Source: Ruminococcus bromii (GTDB lineage Bacteria > Bacillota > Clostridia > Oscillospirales > Acutalibacteraceae). From it: 64,000 bases of DNA. Position numbers and translations under genes: made by a program. The stretch is taken from the NCBI RefSeq assembly GCF_002834235.1, contig NZ_NNBY01000042.1, forward strand, positions 47,801 to 111,800, given 5' to 3'. Of the stretch, positions 1 through 7,914 are shown piece by piece. Position 1 is the stretch's first letter. Each line of letters starts with the position of its first letter. Below the pieces are notes generated by a model. The model was not told where the DNA came from. It was given only the letters and a program-made list of their open reading frames with translations, and made no database searches.

Positions 1-528
1 ACCGATTGGGCAGTGAATGATGTTTGTTTTGTCAAGACGGTACTCAATCTTACCTGCCTTAGCTTCTTTAACAGCCTTGGCAATGTCAGGAGTTACAGTA
101 CCTGCCTTTGGGTTTGGCATAAGACCGCGGGGACCGAGGATTCTACCAAGACGACCTACAAGACCCATGCAATCGGGAGTTGTAATAAGAACATCAAAGT
201 CCATCCAGTTCTCCTGCTGAATCTTCTGTGTCATATCCTCAGCACCGACAAAGTCAGCACCGGCTTCCTTGGCAAGCTCTTCGTTAGCGCCCTTACAAAT
301 TGCAAGAACTCTAACCTTTTTACCTGTACCGTTAGGAAGAACAACCGCACCTCTAACCAGCTGGTCAGCATGACGGCTGTCAACGCCGAGCTTTACATGA
401 AGCTCAACTGTTTCGTCAAACTTAGCAACTGCAGTCTTGATAACTGTGTCAAGTGCCTCGTTTGTATCATATAATTTAGTTCTGTCAACGAGCTTAGCAG
501 CGTCAACATATTTCTTACCGTGTTTCAT
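1..528 (-). CDS. rplA: 50S ribosomal protein L1 (3' end cut by window edge)
   Basis: Large-subunit protein of the L1 stalk and, in bacteria, a translational repressor of its own L11-L1 operon. The frame opens with [15 protein letters not shown] and contains the family motifs [22 protein letters not shown] and [17 protein letters not shown]. The window holds the first 176 codons of a protein that is normally about 230 aa, so the C-terminus lies outside. The ATG is chosen because a GGAGGAAGAC ribosome-binding site lies just upstream (531-540). It follows rplK by 56 bases, in the standard secE-nusG-rplK-rplA order. Confidence 0.97.
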   Translation of the reverse strand, partial: MKHGKKYVDAAKLVDRTKLYDTNEALDTVIKTAVAKFDETVELHVKLGVDSRHADQLVRGAVVLPNGTGKKVRVLAICKGANEELAKEAGADFVGAEDMTQKIQQENWMDFDVLITTPDCMGLVGRLGRILGPRGLMPNPKAGTVTPDIAKAVKEAKAGKIEYRLDKTNIIHCPIG

Positions 529-584
529 CAGTCTTCCTCCATTGTTAGGTGGTCAATCGGAATTATCCTCCCACCCGGAAATAA

Positions 585-1010
585 TTAGTCAACTACTGTA
601 ATACCCATACTTCTTGCTGTACCGGAAATCATACTGATAGCAGCATCAAGTGAACCTGCGTTGAGGTCAGGCATCTTCTGCTCTGCAATCTTTGTGATCT
701 GCTCACGAGTGATCTGAGCTACCTTTGTCTTATTAGGTACGCCTGAACCGCTGTCGATACCGCAAGCCTTCTTAAGAAGAACCGCAGCAGGCGGAGTCTT
801 TGTAATGAAAGTGAATGAACGGTCTGCATATACAGTAATTACTACCGGAATGATAAGACCGATATCATTCTTTGTACGCTCATTAAAATCCTTTGTGAAC
901 GCAACAATGTTTACACCGTGCTGACCGAGAGCCGGACCAACAGGTGGTGCCGGAGTAGCCTTTCCGGCGGGAATCTGCAGCTTAATTAAGCCTACAACCT
1001 TCTGAGCCAT
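585..1010 (-). CDS. rplK: 50S ribosomal protein L11
   Basis: Component of the GTPase-associated centre that binds 23S rRNA with L10/L12. The 141-aa product starts [29 protein letters not shown] cut here to its hallmark [19 protein letters not shown], and ends [13 protein letters not shown]; length matches the family exactly. The open frame extends 21 codons further upstream, but the ATG at 1010 has a GGAGGTG site nine bases before it and matches the conserved N-terminus. The 113-base gap to nusG contains a small hairpin (TCCCT/AGGGA around 1064-1078) of unknown role. Confidence 0.97.
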   Translation of the reverse strand: MAQKVVGLIKLQIPAGKATPAPPVGPALGQHGVNIVAFTKDFNERTKNDIGLIIPVVITVYADRSFTFITKTPPAAVLLKKACGIDSGSGVPNKTKVAQITREQITKIAEQKMPDLNAGSLDAAISMISGTARSMGITVVD

Positions 1011-1123
1011 TGTGTTTGCACCTCCAAAATTCGTGGTAAATTGCGGGACGCCACTGTGTAGGGTCCCTCCCACAGGGAGCGTTACACTCCCAATAAAAAG
1101 CCAATCGGCTGATTATTATTTGA

Positions 1124-1651
1124 TTAATCTTCTATCGGTTCAGCCTGAGCAAGCTCAAGTTCAACCGGAGTTTCTCGTCCGAACATAGAAACAACTACAC
1201 GGACATAATCTTTGTCAGCATCAATTTCTTCAACAACACCGACAAAATCCTCAAGCGGACCGTCTATAATGCGAACTGAATCGCCGACAGAATAGTTAAG
1301 CTTAACGCTTCGTGTTTCAACACCCATTCTGTAAACTTCCGCATCTGTAAGTGGTACGGGCTTTGATCCGGGTCCCACAAATCCTGTACAGCCTCTGATG
1401 TTGCGCACAACATACCAGGTTTCGTCTGTATAGACCATCTTAACGAAAACATAGCCCGGAAACAGTTTGTTTTCAACCTCTTTGGTCTTATCGCCGACTG
1501 TTTCGGTTACGATTTCAACAGGAACTTTGACATCAATAATCATATCCTGAAGATTTCTGTTTTCGGCTGTGGTCATAAGATCTGTTGCAACCTTATTTTC
1601 ATAACCCGAATAGGTATGAACAACATACCATCTTGCTTCTGATTCTGCCAT
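1124..1651 (-). CDS. nusG: Transcription termination/antitermination protein NusG
   Basis: RNA-polymerase-associated elongation factor. The 175-aa product has the N-terminal NGN domain (ARWYVVHTYSGYE, FPGYVFVKM, VRNIRGCTGFVG) and a C-terminal KOW domain (VRIIDGPLEDFVGVVEEID). An upstream in-frame extension of nine codons exists, but MAESEARWYVV is preferred because AAGGAAG precedes it at the right distance. It lies 44 bases downstream of secE and upstream of rplK, the usual order. Confidence 0.97.
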   Translation of the reverse strand: MAESEARWYVVHTYSGYENKVATDLMTTAENRNLQDMIIDVKVPVEIVTETVGDKTKEVENKLFPGYVFVKMVYTDETWYVVRNIRGCTGFVGPGSKPVPLTDAEVYRMGVETRSVKLNYSVGDSVRIIDGPLEDFVGVVEEIDADKDYVRVVVSMFGRETPVELELAQAEPIED

Positions 1652-1695
1652 AACAACTTTCTTCCTTTCGTGATTCAAGCAATGTCAGATACGAA

Positions 1696-1953
1696 TCAGG
1701 CGGTTGTGTTCATAAAAAGACCAACGAGAGCGTACAAGCCCTGATCAAGGGCAAAGATAAATACGCCTACAATAGCTACCATAGCAATGACAATACCAAA
1801 GTTCTTTGTTGTCTGCTTCGCTGTGGGCCATGTGATCTTTTTGATTTCACTCTTACAGGAGCCGAGGTACTTTGCGAGCCTTTTGAAAACATTAGGCTTT
1901 TTAGCAGTCTTTTTAGCAGCTGCTTTTGCATTTTCAGACTTTTTCTCAGCCAT
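1696..1953 (-). CDS. secE: Preprotein translocase subunit SecE
   Basis: Small essential subunit of the SecYEG channel in the cytoplasmic membrane. The 85-aa protein has a Lys/Ala-rich cytoplasmic N-terminus (KKTAKKPNVFKRLAKYL), the conserved amphipathic segment with ITWPT (about residues 40-44), and one transmembrane helix (IVIAMVAIVGVFIFALDQGL, about 53-72). A GGAGG site precedes the ATG and lies between it and the rpmG stop. Confidence 0.96.
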   Translation of the reverse strand: MAEKKSENAKAAAKKTAKKPNVFKRLAKYLGSCKSEIKKITWPTAKQTTKNFGIVIAMVAIVGVFIFALDQGLYALVGLFMNTTA

Positions 1954-1965
1954 GATGTACCTCCG

Positions 1966-2115
1966 TTATTTTGTTTCCTTGTGAAGAGTGTGTTTTTTAC
2001 AGAAACGGCAGTACTTGTTCATTTCAAGTCTGTCAGGACTGTTCTTCTTGTTCTTCATTGTGTTGTAATTACGCTGTTTGCACTCTGTGCAGGCCAATGT
2101 GATTTTTACTCTCAT
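1966..2115 (-). CDS. rpmG: 50S ribosomal protein L33
   Basis: Short 49-aa ribosomal protein. The sequence begins [17 protein letters not shown] and ends [12 protein letters not shown]; two CxxC pairs (CTEC, CRFC) mark the zinc-binding (C+) form of L33. GGAGGTG lies just upstream of the ATG. The stop is 12 bases before the secE ATG. rpmG-secE-nusG is a common Gram-positive arrangement, and this gene is first in the operon after the promoter at 2199-2227. Confidence 0.95.
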   Translation of the reverse strand: MRVKITLACTECKQRNYNTMKNKKNSPDRLEMNKYCRFCKKHTLHKETK

Positions 2116-2198
2116 AACGGCACCTCCCGGTTTTTTCGGAATATTTTAGCCTCCCTCAATAGGGCACAAAAAAATAAGCCCCTTTCAGAGGTAAGGTT

Positions 2199-2227
2199 AT
2201 TCTACCATATATAAAGGCTTTAGTCAA
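2199..2227 (-). promoter_or_regulatory. Sigma-A promoter for rpmG-secE-nusG-rplK-rplA
   Basis: On the minus strand TTGACT (2222-2227) is separated by exactly 17 bases from TAGAAT (2199-2204). It lies about 85 bases upstream of the rpmG start codon, with no gene between. Confidence 0.75.
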
Positions 2228-2275
2228 GCCTTTTTTGCAATTTATCCGCAGAAATTCTGTGTTTTCTGCGATATT

Positions 2276-2310
2276 CCGTAAAACCCGCCCGTCAAGACGG
2301 GATTTTACGG
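2276..2310 (-). terminator. Inverted repeat downstream of the 262-aa gene
   Basis: Long hairpin with arms CCGTAAAA and CCCGTC paired to GACGGG and TTTTACGG, immediately after the stop of the 2326-3114 gene. No clear U-run follows on either strand, so it may be a weak terminator or a 3'-end stabiliser. Confidence 0.5.
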
Positions 2311-2325
2311 TGAATTTCAATTAAA

Positions 2326-3114
2326 TCAGTTCTTTGTAAGAGTGTTTGCCTTTGCCTTAACTTTCTTAACTTTTTCAGGCTTTACTGTCTTGCCCTTAAA
2401 AGCTCTTGCATTTAAAGCGGCAACCTTGAGTTCATCGTTGAAATGCTCATAAAGTGCATTATACTCAGCGTCATCAAGTGAATTGAGCAAAACGATTGTG
2501 ATGATTGCCCTTGTGTCAACATCACCGTTGTTGTACTGAACATTGAACACATTTGCAAACTTCTCGATTTCATTCTTATTTGCACGCTTAATATACATGG
2601 GAATCTTCGGAGCAATATGCTCTTTTGCGAATGTTGCGCCTCTAAACGGGAAGTAACAATCCTCCTCGTTTTTAATTTCCTCACGAAGCTCGGGGAAATA
2701 TGTTACAAAACGCTTTGCGAGAAACTTCGGATCGGCGGTTCCGTCGTCATCCTTTTTCTTTTTCTGCTTAACCTGCTTTGCCCTTTTGATTGCAAGTGTA
2801 CCCGAAACGCCTTCGATGAAGTCGTTTGCGATACTGTCGGCGTCCTTCTGTGTGCCGACTGTTTCATCGTAAAGCCATGTTGCAAGTGTTTTCCATTCGT
2901 TGTCGGGACCTTCATCGGTCATTGTGCAGGAACGGAGCACCATCTGTTCCTTATCCTTATAATATACTACCGAATATGCAAGTGACGCACTTGTAAAAAG
3001 CGAAACAAGCTCGTTGTCGTTTTCGGCAACAACCTTCTGTTTTGTATAATTCTGTTTTACAAGTTCTTCTTCAACCTTGCCGACGATATAATCAAAAGCT
3101 TTTTTAAATTCCAA
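2326..3114 (-). CDS. Conserved-looking hypothetical protein, 262 aa, cytoplasmic
   Basis: I do not recognise a named family. The protein has no signal peptide or membrane helix. It is rich in charged residues: an N-terminal alpha/beta-looking part (MEFKKAFDYIVGKVEEEL), a strongly basic-acidic patch near residues 115-125 (KQKKKKDDDG), a middle part with FVTYFPELREEIKNEEDCYFPFRG, and a Lys-rich tail (KPEKVKKVKAKAN). A consensus promoter (3150-3178) drives it on a short leader, and a hairpin follows the stop, so it is probably monocistronic. It diverges from murI. Codon use is like its neighbours. Confidence 0.8.
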   Translation of the reverse strand: MEFKKAFDYIVGKVEEELVKQNYTKQKVVAENDNELVSLFTSASLAYSVVYYKDKEQMVLRSCTMTDEGPDNEWKTLATWLYDETVGTQKDADSIANDFIEGVSGTLAIKRAKQVKQKKKKDDDGTADPKFLAKRFVTYFPELREEIKNEEDCYFPFRGATFAKEHIAPKIPMYIKRANKNEIEKFANVFNVQYNNGDVDTRAIITIVLLNSLDDAEYNALYEHFNDELKVAALNARAFKGKTVKPEKVKKVKAKANTLTKN

Positions 3115-3149
3115 CTTAATCTTCCTCTCGGATTAGTCTGTCAGAATTC

Positions 3150-3178
3150 ATTATACAATCAAATAACAGATTTGTCAA
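3150..3178 (-). promoter_or_regulatory. Consensus sigma-A promoter for the 262-aa gene
   Basis: TTGACA (3173-3178), 17-base spacer, TATAAT (3150-3155) on the minus strand: a perfect consensus. The predicted start lies about 30 bases before the ATG at 3114. It sits back to back with the murI 5' region. Confidence 0.88.
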
Positions 3179-3252
3179 AGGTTTTGACTTGCAAGACGCA
3201 CATTATTGTGTTATTATTTAAGCTGTATATTAATGTAAAAGAAGGTTTTATT

Positions 3253-4071
3253 ATGTCTTGTCAAGATGCTATCGGAGTTTTTGACTCCGGATTAGGCGGA
3301 CTCAGCGCTGTAAAAGAGTTTTTGCATGTGCTGCCAAACGAGAAAATAATATACTTTGGAGATACGGGAAGAGTACCCTACGGCAACAGAAGTCGTGAAA
3401 CAATTTCAAAGTATGCCCTTCAGGACGCAAATTTTCTGTTGAAACACAATGTTAAAACAGTTGTTGCAGCCTGCGGTACGGTAAGTTCGGTTGCAGGCGA
3501 TATGCTTGAAGAAAAGCTTTCCGTTCCGTACACGGGTGTTGTAAACCCGACCGCATTCATTGCCGACCGAAAAACAAAGAACGGTAAAATCGGAATTATC
3601 GGCACTGCCGCAACCATTTCGAGCCACAGCTACAAGCTCCGTCTTGAAAAGCTTAATCCGAAATACAAGGTTTATGAGCAGGCGTGTCCGCTTTTTGTTC
3701 CGCTTGTTGAAAACGGTTTCATCTGTCGTGACGATCAGATTGTACGGCTTGTTATCAGAAGATATCTTTCCGAACTCAAGGAAACAGGCGTTGACACCCT
3801 CATTCTCGGCTGCACTCACTATCCGCTTTTACGTGACGCAATTGCCGACTTTATGGGTGACGGAGTTACGCTTGTTGATTCGGGATATGAAACTGCAATC
3901 TATTGCTCAAAAATTCTCAGAGAAAACAATCTGCTCAACACAGACGGTGTGCATCAGACTCCCGAATTTTATGTAAGCGACACTCCCGACGGATTTAAAA
4001 GCGTTGCAGGACTGTTTCTCGGCAGAAATATGGAGCATACTGTTACACAAATTGACATTGAGCAGTATTAA
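3253..4071 (+). CDS. murI: Glutamate racemase
   Basis: Converts L-glutamate to D-glutamate for peptidoglycan; cytosolic. 272 aa from the ATG at 3253, chosen because GAAGG precedes it and the N-terminal motif IGVFDSGLGGLSAV follows at once; the frame extends 27 codons upstream without homology. Both catalytic cysteines are present: VAACGTVSS (first) and LGCTHYPLL (second). The first is unusual: the family consensus there is ACNT, so the Asn after the cysteine is Gly here. It is followed by ywiB (11 bases) and argS in one run. A candidate promoter TTGACT (3184-3189) lies upstream, but its -10 is not clear. Confidence 0.94.
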   Translation: MSCQDAIGVFDSGLGGLSAVKEFLHVLPNEKIIYFGDTGRVPYGNRSRETISKYALQDANFLLKHNVKTVVAACGTVSSVAGDMLEEKLSVPYTGVVNPTAFIADRKTKNGKIGIIGTAATISSHSYKLRLEKLNPKYKVYEQACPLFVPLVENGFICRDDQIVRLVIRRYLSELKETGVDTLILGCTHYPLLRDAIADFMGDGVTLVDSGYETAIYCSKILRENNLLNTDGVHQTPEFYVSDTPDGFKSVAGLFLGRNMEHTVTQIDIEQY

Positions 4072-4082
4072 CGAGGGAAGAT

Positions 4083-4547
4083 ATGACAGATAAGGAAAAG
4101 AAAAAATGCAAATATATGATTTCCATTCTGGGCGAACAGATTCTTGACGATGAAAGCGACAGAATTGAGGTTCTCACAGAGGGAAATTTTCTGATGAAAA
4201 AAGACCATTGTTACATAGGCTATAAAGAATATGACGAGGATGCACCGCAGAGCTTTTACGACAATCTCATCAAAGTTCAGGACAATACGGTGACAATTAC
4301 ACGCAAAGGTCCCATGCGTTCACAGCTTATGCTTGAAAAAGGCAGACGGCATCAATGCCTGTATCAGACGCCTGCTGGCGACCTTATGATAGGAGTTTTC
4401 ACAAAAACAATGAACAACTCCCTCACCAAAAACGGCGGAACGCTTGAAGTCAGTTACACGCTTGATTTCAACAATGACCTTGTGAGCGAAAACAAGTTTA
4501 AAATTACGGTTGAAGAAAAAGAAAAGTTTGAAAATGAGGTAGATTGA
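4083..4547 (+). CDS. ywiB: DUF1934 / YwiB family beta-barrel protein
   Basis: 154-aa small protein of the DUF1934 family (Bacillus subtilis YwiB), whose role is not established. Seen here: ISILGEQI at the N-terminus, CYIGYKEYDE, VTITRKGPMRSQLMLEKG and a C-terminal strand-rich part (GTLEVSYTLDFNNDLVSENKFKI trimmed to its core DFNNDLVSENKF). It lies between murI and argS, with only one base between its stop and the argS ATG. The same ywiB-argS neighbourhood occurs in Bacillus, which supports the assignment. Confidence 0.85.
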   Translation: MTDKEKKKCKYMISILGEQILDDESDRIEVLTEGNFLMKKDHCYIGYKEYDEDAPQSFYDNLIKVQDNTVTITRKGPMRSQLMLEKGRRHQCLYQTPAGDLMIGVFTKTMNNSLTKNGGTLEVSYTLDFNNDLVSENKFKITVEEKEKFENEVD

Positions 4548-4548
4548 T

Positions 4549-6285
4549 ATGGATACATACGCACTTGCTGTACAACAGCTAAAAAAAGCAATTGAAAACG
4601 CTATTGAAAAGGCAATATCAAACGGTGAACTTCCCCAGGCGGAGGCCGCTCCGTTTATCATTGAAACACCCGCAGACAGAAGCCACGGCGACTTTGCAAC
4701 AAATGCGGCAATGGCAGGCGCAAAGGCATTCCGTATGCCGCCTTTCAAAATTGCACAGGCTATCACATCAAACCTTGACCTTGAGGGTACAATGTTTGAC
4801 CGCTTTGAAACAGCAGGTCCGGGATTCATCAACTTCTTCCTCGGCACTGAATTTTATTCGGCTGTAATCAGAGAAATCCTTGCCAATCCCGAGGCATACG
4901 GCAGAAGTGAATACGGCAGAGATGAAAAGGTTATGGTTGAGTTTGTATCAGCCAACCCGACAGGCCCTATGCACATGGGCAACGCAAGAGGCGGCGCTCT
5001 CGGTGACTGTCTTGCCGCTGTTCTTGACAAAGCGGGCTACAACGCATGGCGTGAATTTTATGTAAATGACGCCGGCAATCAGATTGAAAAGTTCGGCTGT
5101 TCACTTGAAGCAAGATATCTTCAGATTTTCAAGGGCGATGAGATAGAGTTTCCCGAGGACGGCTATCAGGGTGAGGACATCAAAGACCTTGCAAAAGAAT
5201 ATGCTGACCTAAACGGCGACAACCTTGTTAATGTAAGCGCAGAAGAACGCAAAAAGGCTCTTGTTGACTATGCACTTCCTAAGAACATCGAGAAGATGCA
5301 GGCAGATATGGAAAAATACAAGATTTTCTATGACAAATGGTTCTTTGAAAGCGAGCTTCACAAGAGCGGTGCTGTTAAGGCTGTTGTTGACCTTCTCACG
5401 AAAAAAGGACTTACCTACGAAAAAGAGGGTGCCGTTTGGTACAAGAACAAAGAGGTGCTAACACAGAAGCTTCTCAAAGAGGGCAAGTCACAGAAATACA
5501 TTGACAACCTTGAATTAAAGGACGATGTTCTCATTCGTCAGAACGGCAACCCGACATATTTTACAGCCGACATCGCATACCACAAGAACAAATTTGACCG
5601 TGGATTCACAACTCTTATTGATGTTTGGGGAGCAGACCATCACGGTCATGTTATGAGAATGAAAGGCGCAATGGACGCTATCGGCTATGACGGTGACAAG
5701 CTCAATGTTGTTCTTATGCAGCTTGTTAAGCTTGTTAAGGACGGTGAGCTTGTAAGAATGAGCAAGCGTACCGGCAAGGCTATTCAGCTTGGCGATTTGC
5801 TTGACGAAGTGCCTGTTGACAGCGCAAGGTTCCTCTTTAACACCAAAGAGGCTAACACACAGATGGACTTTGACCTTGACCTTGCAGTAAGTCAGGACAA
5901 TCAGAACCCTGTTTATTATGTTCAATACGCACACGCAAGAATTTGCAGTATCTTCAAGTCACTTGCAAAAGAGGGCATTTCTCCGAGAGAATGTACAGAC
6001 GCAGAGCTTGCGCTCCTCACAGCTCCCGAAGAAAAGGAACTCATCAATCATCTTGCGTCATACACCAACGAAATCATCAGTGCGGCAAAGGATTATGATC
6101 CGACCAAGGTTACACGCTATGTAACACAGCTTGCAACACTTTTCCACAAATTCTACAACGCTTGCCGTGTTAAGGGCGAAGAAGAAGGTCTTATGCAGGC
6201 AAGACTTGCACTTTGCAACTGCGTAAGAGCCGTTATCAAAAATGTTCTTACAATGTTCAACATTTCTTGCCCCGAAAGCATGTAA
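4549..6285 (+). CDS. argS: Arginyl-tRNA synthetase
   Basis: Class I aminoacyl-tRNA synthetase charging tRNA-Arg. 578 aa, normal for the family. N-terminal Arg-tRNA-synthetase domain with SHGDFATNAAM (about residues 44-54); the HIGH-type signature PTGPMHMGNARGGALGD (about 134-150); the KMSKS-like loop VRMSKRTGKAI (about 402-412); and a C-terminal DALR anticodon-binding domain ending in VLTMFNISCPESM. GAGG lies upstream of the ATG, inside the end of ywiB, so the two are probably translationally coupled. A short GC hairpin (6286-6300) abuts the stop. Confidence 0.96.
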   Translation: MDTYALAVQQLKKAIENAIEKAISNGELPQAEAAPFIIETPADRSHGDFATNAAMAGAKAFRMPPFKIAQAITSNLDLEGTMFDRFETAGPGFINFFLGTEFYSAVIREILANPEAYGRSEYGRDEKVMVEFVSANPTGPMHMGNARGGALGDCLAAVLDKAGYNAWREFYVNDAGNQIEKFGCSLEARYLQIFKGDEIEFPEDGYQGEDIKDLAKEYADLNGDNLVNVSAEERKKALVDYALPKNIEKMQADMEKYKIFYDKWFFESELHKSGAVKAVVDLLTKKGLTYEKEGAVWYKNKEVLTQKLLKEGKSQKYIDNLELKDDVLIRQNGNPTYFTADIAYHKNKFDRGFTTLIDVWGADHHGHVMRMKGAMDAIGYDGDKLNVVLMQLVKLVKDGELVRMSKRTGKAIQLGDLLDEVPVDSARFLFNTKEANTQMDFDLDLAVSQDNQNPVYYVQYAHARICSIFKSLAKEGISPRECTDAELALLTAPEEKELINHLASYTNEIISAAKDYDPTKVTRYVTQLATLFHKFYNACRVKGEEEGLMQARLALCNCVRAVIKNVLTMFNISCPESM

Positions 6286-6397
6286 GCAGCGTGTCGCTGC
6301 ACCCTGTTCGTGTAGATAGTTTTATTAATACGAAACTTATATTTCCCGAGCGGAAGTTTACAAATTGAAATTTAAAAATTGAAAATGTAAAATGGAT

Positions 6398-6450
6398 GTC
6401 GGGAAGACAGTTTGCATAATGCAAAACAATGTCTTCCCGACTGATTTTTA
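6398..6450 (+). terminator. Intrinsic terminator after argS
   Basis: GTCGGGAAGAC (6398-6408) pairs with GTCTTCCCGAC (6431-6441), with a second inner stem TTTGCAT/ATGCAAA in the loop, followed by TGATTTTTATTTA. Between 6301 and 6397 I see only AT-rich sequence. Confidence 0.8.
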
Positions 6451-6517
6451 TTTATATCCAATTGTCATGCCTTATGGGGGTTAAGCCCTATTAATAATAC
6501 AAATTCAATGCATAATA

Positions 6518-6550
6518 AAGTCCCGAAGTACACACAATACCTCGGGACTT
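6518..6550 (-). terminator. Terminator after the dockerin gene
   Basis: AAGTCCCGA (6518-6526) pairs with TCGGGACTT (6542-6550). It lies 31 bases past the stop of the 6581-6901 gene. AT-rich sequence flanks both sides, so it may act in either direction. Confidence 0.65.
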
Positions 6551-6580
6551 AATTATTATTACTGTGATTATGATTTAAAA

Positions 6581-6901
6581 TCATTCAGTAACAAATTGCT
6601 GACCGACTTTTCCGTAACCGTTAAGACCTATAATATACTTTTGAATTGAAGTCGCATCCATAACAGAAATAGCACCGTCACTGTCAACATCTGCAACTGA
6701 CTTACTGTCTGCTGTAAGTTCTTCAAGACCGACAATGTACTTCTGAATATCGGTAGCATCGATTACGGTAATATCGCCGTCAATGTTCACATCACCGTAA
6801 ACAAGAGCATTTTTTGTTTCATCCTCAACCGCAAAAGCGCTGAATACGCTTACTGCCATAAGAACAAACAATGTCGCAATACTAATAAGTTTTTTTGCCA
6901 T
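6581..6901 (-). CDS. Secreted dockerin-only protein (type I dockerin)
   Basis: 106 aa made of a signal peptide (MAKKLISIATLFVLMAVSVFSAFA, cleavage probably after AFA; here only the ends are needed) and one type I dockerin. The two calcium-binding F-hand repeats are GDVNIDGDITVIDATDIQKYI (about residues 36-56, trimmed at motif DVNIDGDITVIDATDIQ) and DVDSDGAISVMDATSIQKYI. There is no catalytic or carbohydrate-binding domain and no linker. Dockerins normally attach enzymes to cohesin-bearing scaffoldins; a bare dockerin could cap cohesins or act as an assembly modulator (inference). AAGGAGAG precedes the ATG; the promoter is probably at 6971-6998. The dockerin style (VxDATxIQKYI) matches the one in the 37696-39573 protein. 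Confidence 0.9.
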   Translation of the reverse strand: MAKKLISIATLFVLMAVSVFSAFAVEDETKNALVYGDVNIDGDITVIDATDIQKYIVGLEELTADSKSVADVDSDGAISVMDATSIQKYIIGLNGYGKVGQQFVTE

Positions 6902-6970
6902 ACCAAAATCTCTCCTTAGAACAGTGCATTTTCAACCAATAATACACCGAAATTGAATTTGATAATCAAC

Positions 6971-6998
6971 ATTATATAAACATCGAACGAGAAAACAA
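6971..6998 (-). promoter_or_regulatory. Probable promoter of the dockerin gene
   Basis: TATAAT (6971-6976) with TTGTTT (6993-6998) 16 bases upstream on the minus strand, about 70 bases before the start codon. The -35 is imperfect. Confidence 0.5.
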
Positions 6999-7026
6999 GA
7001 ATATACTTTTACTTCTCTTTGTTGTT

Positions 7027-7124
7027 TATAACCGTTCGGTTATCTTATAAAATATTCTATCACAAAGACAACTGTTCTGTCAATAGCAAATAAACAAAAA
7101 GATGATAAATTGTTTTATTATAAA
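7027..7124 (+). repeat. Upstream copy of a duplicated ~98-bp regulator leader
   Basis: This stretch is a diverged copy of 7281-7378, 254 bases downstream. Shared blocks include TATAACCG, CTGTCAATAGCAAATAAA, GATAAA and TTTTATTATAAA/CCTTATTATAAA. In this copy the position equal to the regulator start codon reads TTG instead of ATG, and the frame does not continue, so it is a decayed duplicate of the regulator's 5' end. Confidence 0.75.
7028..7043. promoter_or_regulatory. Perfect 16-bp palindrome, putative XRE operator 1
   Basis: ATAACCGTTCGGTTAT is fully self-complementary. A relaxed copy (ATAACCGTTTAGTTAT) occurs at 7282-7297, at the same position in the duplicated leader. Position and symmetry suit an operator for the XRE-type regulator that follows (inference). 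Confidence 0.6.
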
Positions 7125-7280
7125 CAAATATGAGAATTGTATGAAGATAACAATTTAACAAATAACGAATAACAACAATGTGTTTTTATCACATTAATAT
7201 CTTCTATACATACAATAAGGTTCACATCACACTAATTTATGTATCACAAATGCAATAGCAATACTGAATTTCGCCACTGT

Positions 7281-7378
7281 TATAACCGTTTAGTTATCAT
7301 ACGAAAATTTCATCGCAAAGAATGTTATTCTGTCAATAGCAAATAAATAAAAAGGGTGATAAAATGCCTTATTATAAA
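7281..7378 (+). repeat. Downstream copy of the duplicated ~98-bp leader
   Basis: Counterpart of 7027-7124; this copy runs into the intact start codon of the XRE regulator at 7364. It contains the partly degenerate operator ATAACCGTTTAGTTAT at 7282-7297. Confidence 0.75.
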
Positions 7379-7573
7379 AGGATAAGGGAATTGCGTGAGG
7401 ATCACGATATGACGCAGAAAGATGTTGCAGAATATCTCGGCATGAAACAGCCACAGTATTTCAGATACGAAAACGGAAACCGTGATGTGCCGTCAGAGGT
7501 TCTTATTTCGCTTGCAAAATTGTACAAAGTTTCAACCGACTACATTTTAGAATTAAAAAACAACACAAAATGA
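7364..7573 (+). CDS. Small XRE-family HTH transcriptional regulator
   Basis: 69 aa, almost entirely a Cro/C1-type helix-turn-helix: RIRELREDHDMTQKDVAEYL, then recognition-helix region GMKQPQYFRYENGNRDVPSE and STDYILEL at the end. No sensor or dimerisation domain is visible. GGGTGA precedes the ATG. The gene lies after a duplicated leader with two palindromes, which suggests autoregulation. The nearest possible target besides itself is the dockerin gene, which diverges from it (6581-6901). Confidence 0.9.
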   Translation: MPYYKRIRELREDHDMTQKDVAEYLGMKQPQYFRYENGNRDVPSEVLISLAKLYKVSTDYILELKNNTK

Positions 7574-7625
7574 TTTTTTCTGTATTCTGCATATAATGCA
7601 TATAATTTAAAATTCTGCAAAAAAT

Positions 7626-7656
7626 AAAACCACCTCACGGAAAGGTGGTTTTTATT
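7626..7656. terminator. Bidirectional terminator after the XRE regulator
   Basis: AAAACCACCT (7626-7635) pairs with AGGTGGTTTT (7643-7652). TATTTT follows on the plus strand; on the minus strand ATTTTTTGCAG follows, so it also serves the DUF218 operon that ends at 7859. Confidence 0.78.
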
Positions 7657-7914
7657 TTGAGTTTTTACGACATTGATCATAACGAGGGCAACAGGCAGAA
7701 TGAAAATTATCCTGTTGAGTTGCCGTCACGAAACAGCAAAAAGGAGATTTCCCCTATTGTTGATGTTACGGAACACGAGGTTTATCCGCTTGAGTTTGCA
7801 AACTGTCACAGGACAAAGCCTCATTTTGACACAAACGGTGACATCACCGAGATTGTGACTACCGAAACAGAAGCTGAAACGGAAGAGCGAACCACTCACG
7901 AACAGCATAAGTAG
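7657..7914 (+). CDS. Possible small acidic protein, unknown
   Basis: Open frame of 85 codons from a TTG at 7657 (MSFYDIDHNEGN), with AAAGGTGG eight bases upstream; a GTG at 7645 would add four residues. I do not recognise a family; it lacks membrane segments and ends in a Thr/Glu-rich tail (TETEAETEERTT). Doubts: the ribosome-binding site is the 3' arm of the terminator at 7626-7656, no promoter lies between, and the 3' end overlaps the opposite DUF218 gene by 56 bases. In favour: codon use resembles the neighbours. Confidence 0.4.
   Translation: MSFYDIDHNEGNRQNENYPVELPSRNSKKEISPIVDVTEHEVYPLEFANCHRTKPHFDTNGDITEIVTTETEAETEERTTHEQHK

Noticed and set aside
13..474. Plus-strand 153-aa frame at the window start
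   Set aside because: It is the antisense of rplA, which shows clear L1 motifs on the minus strand and a proper ribosome-binding site.
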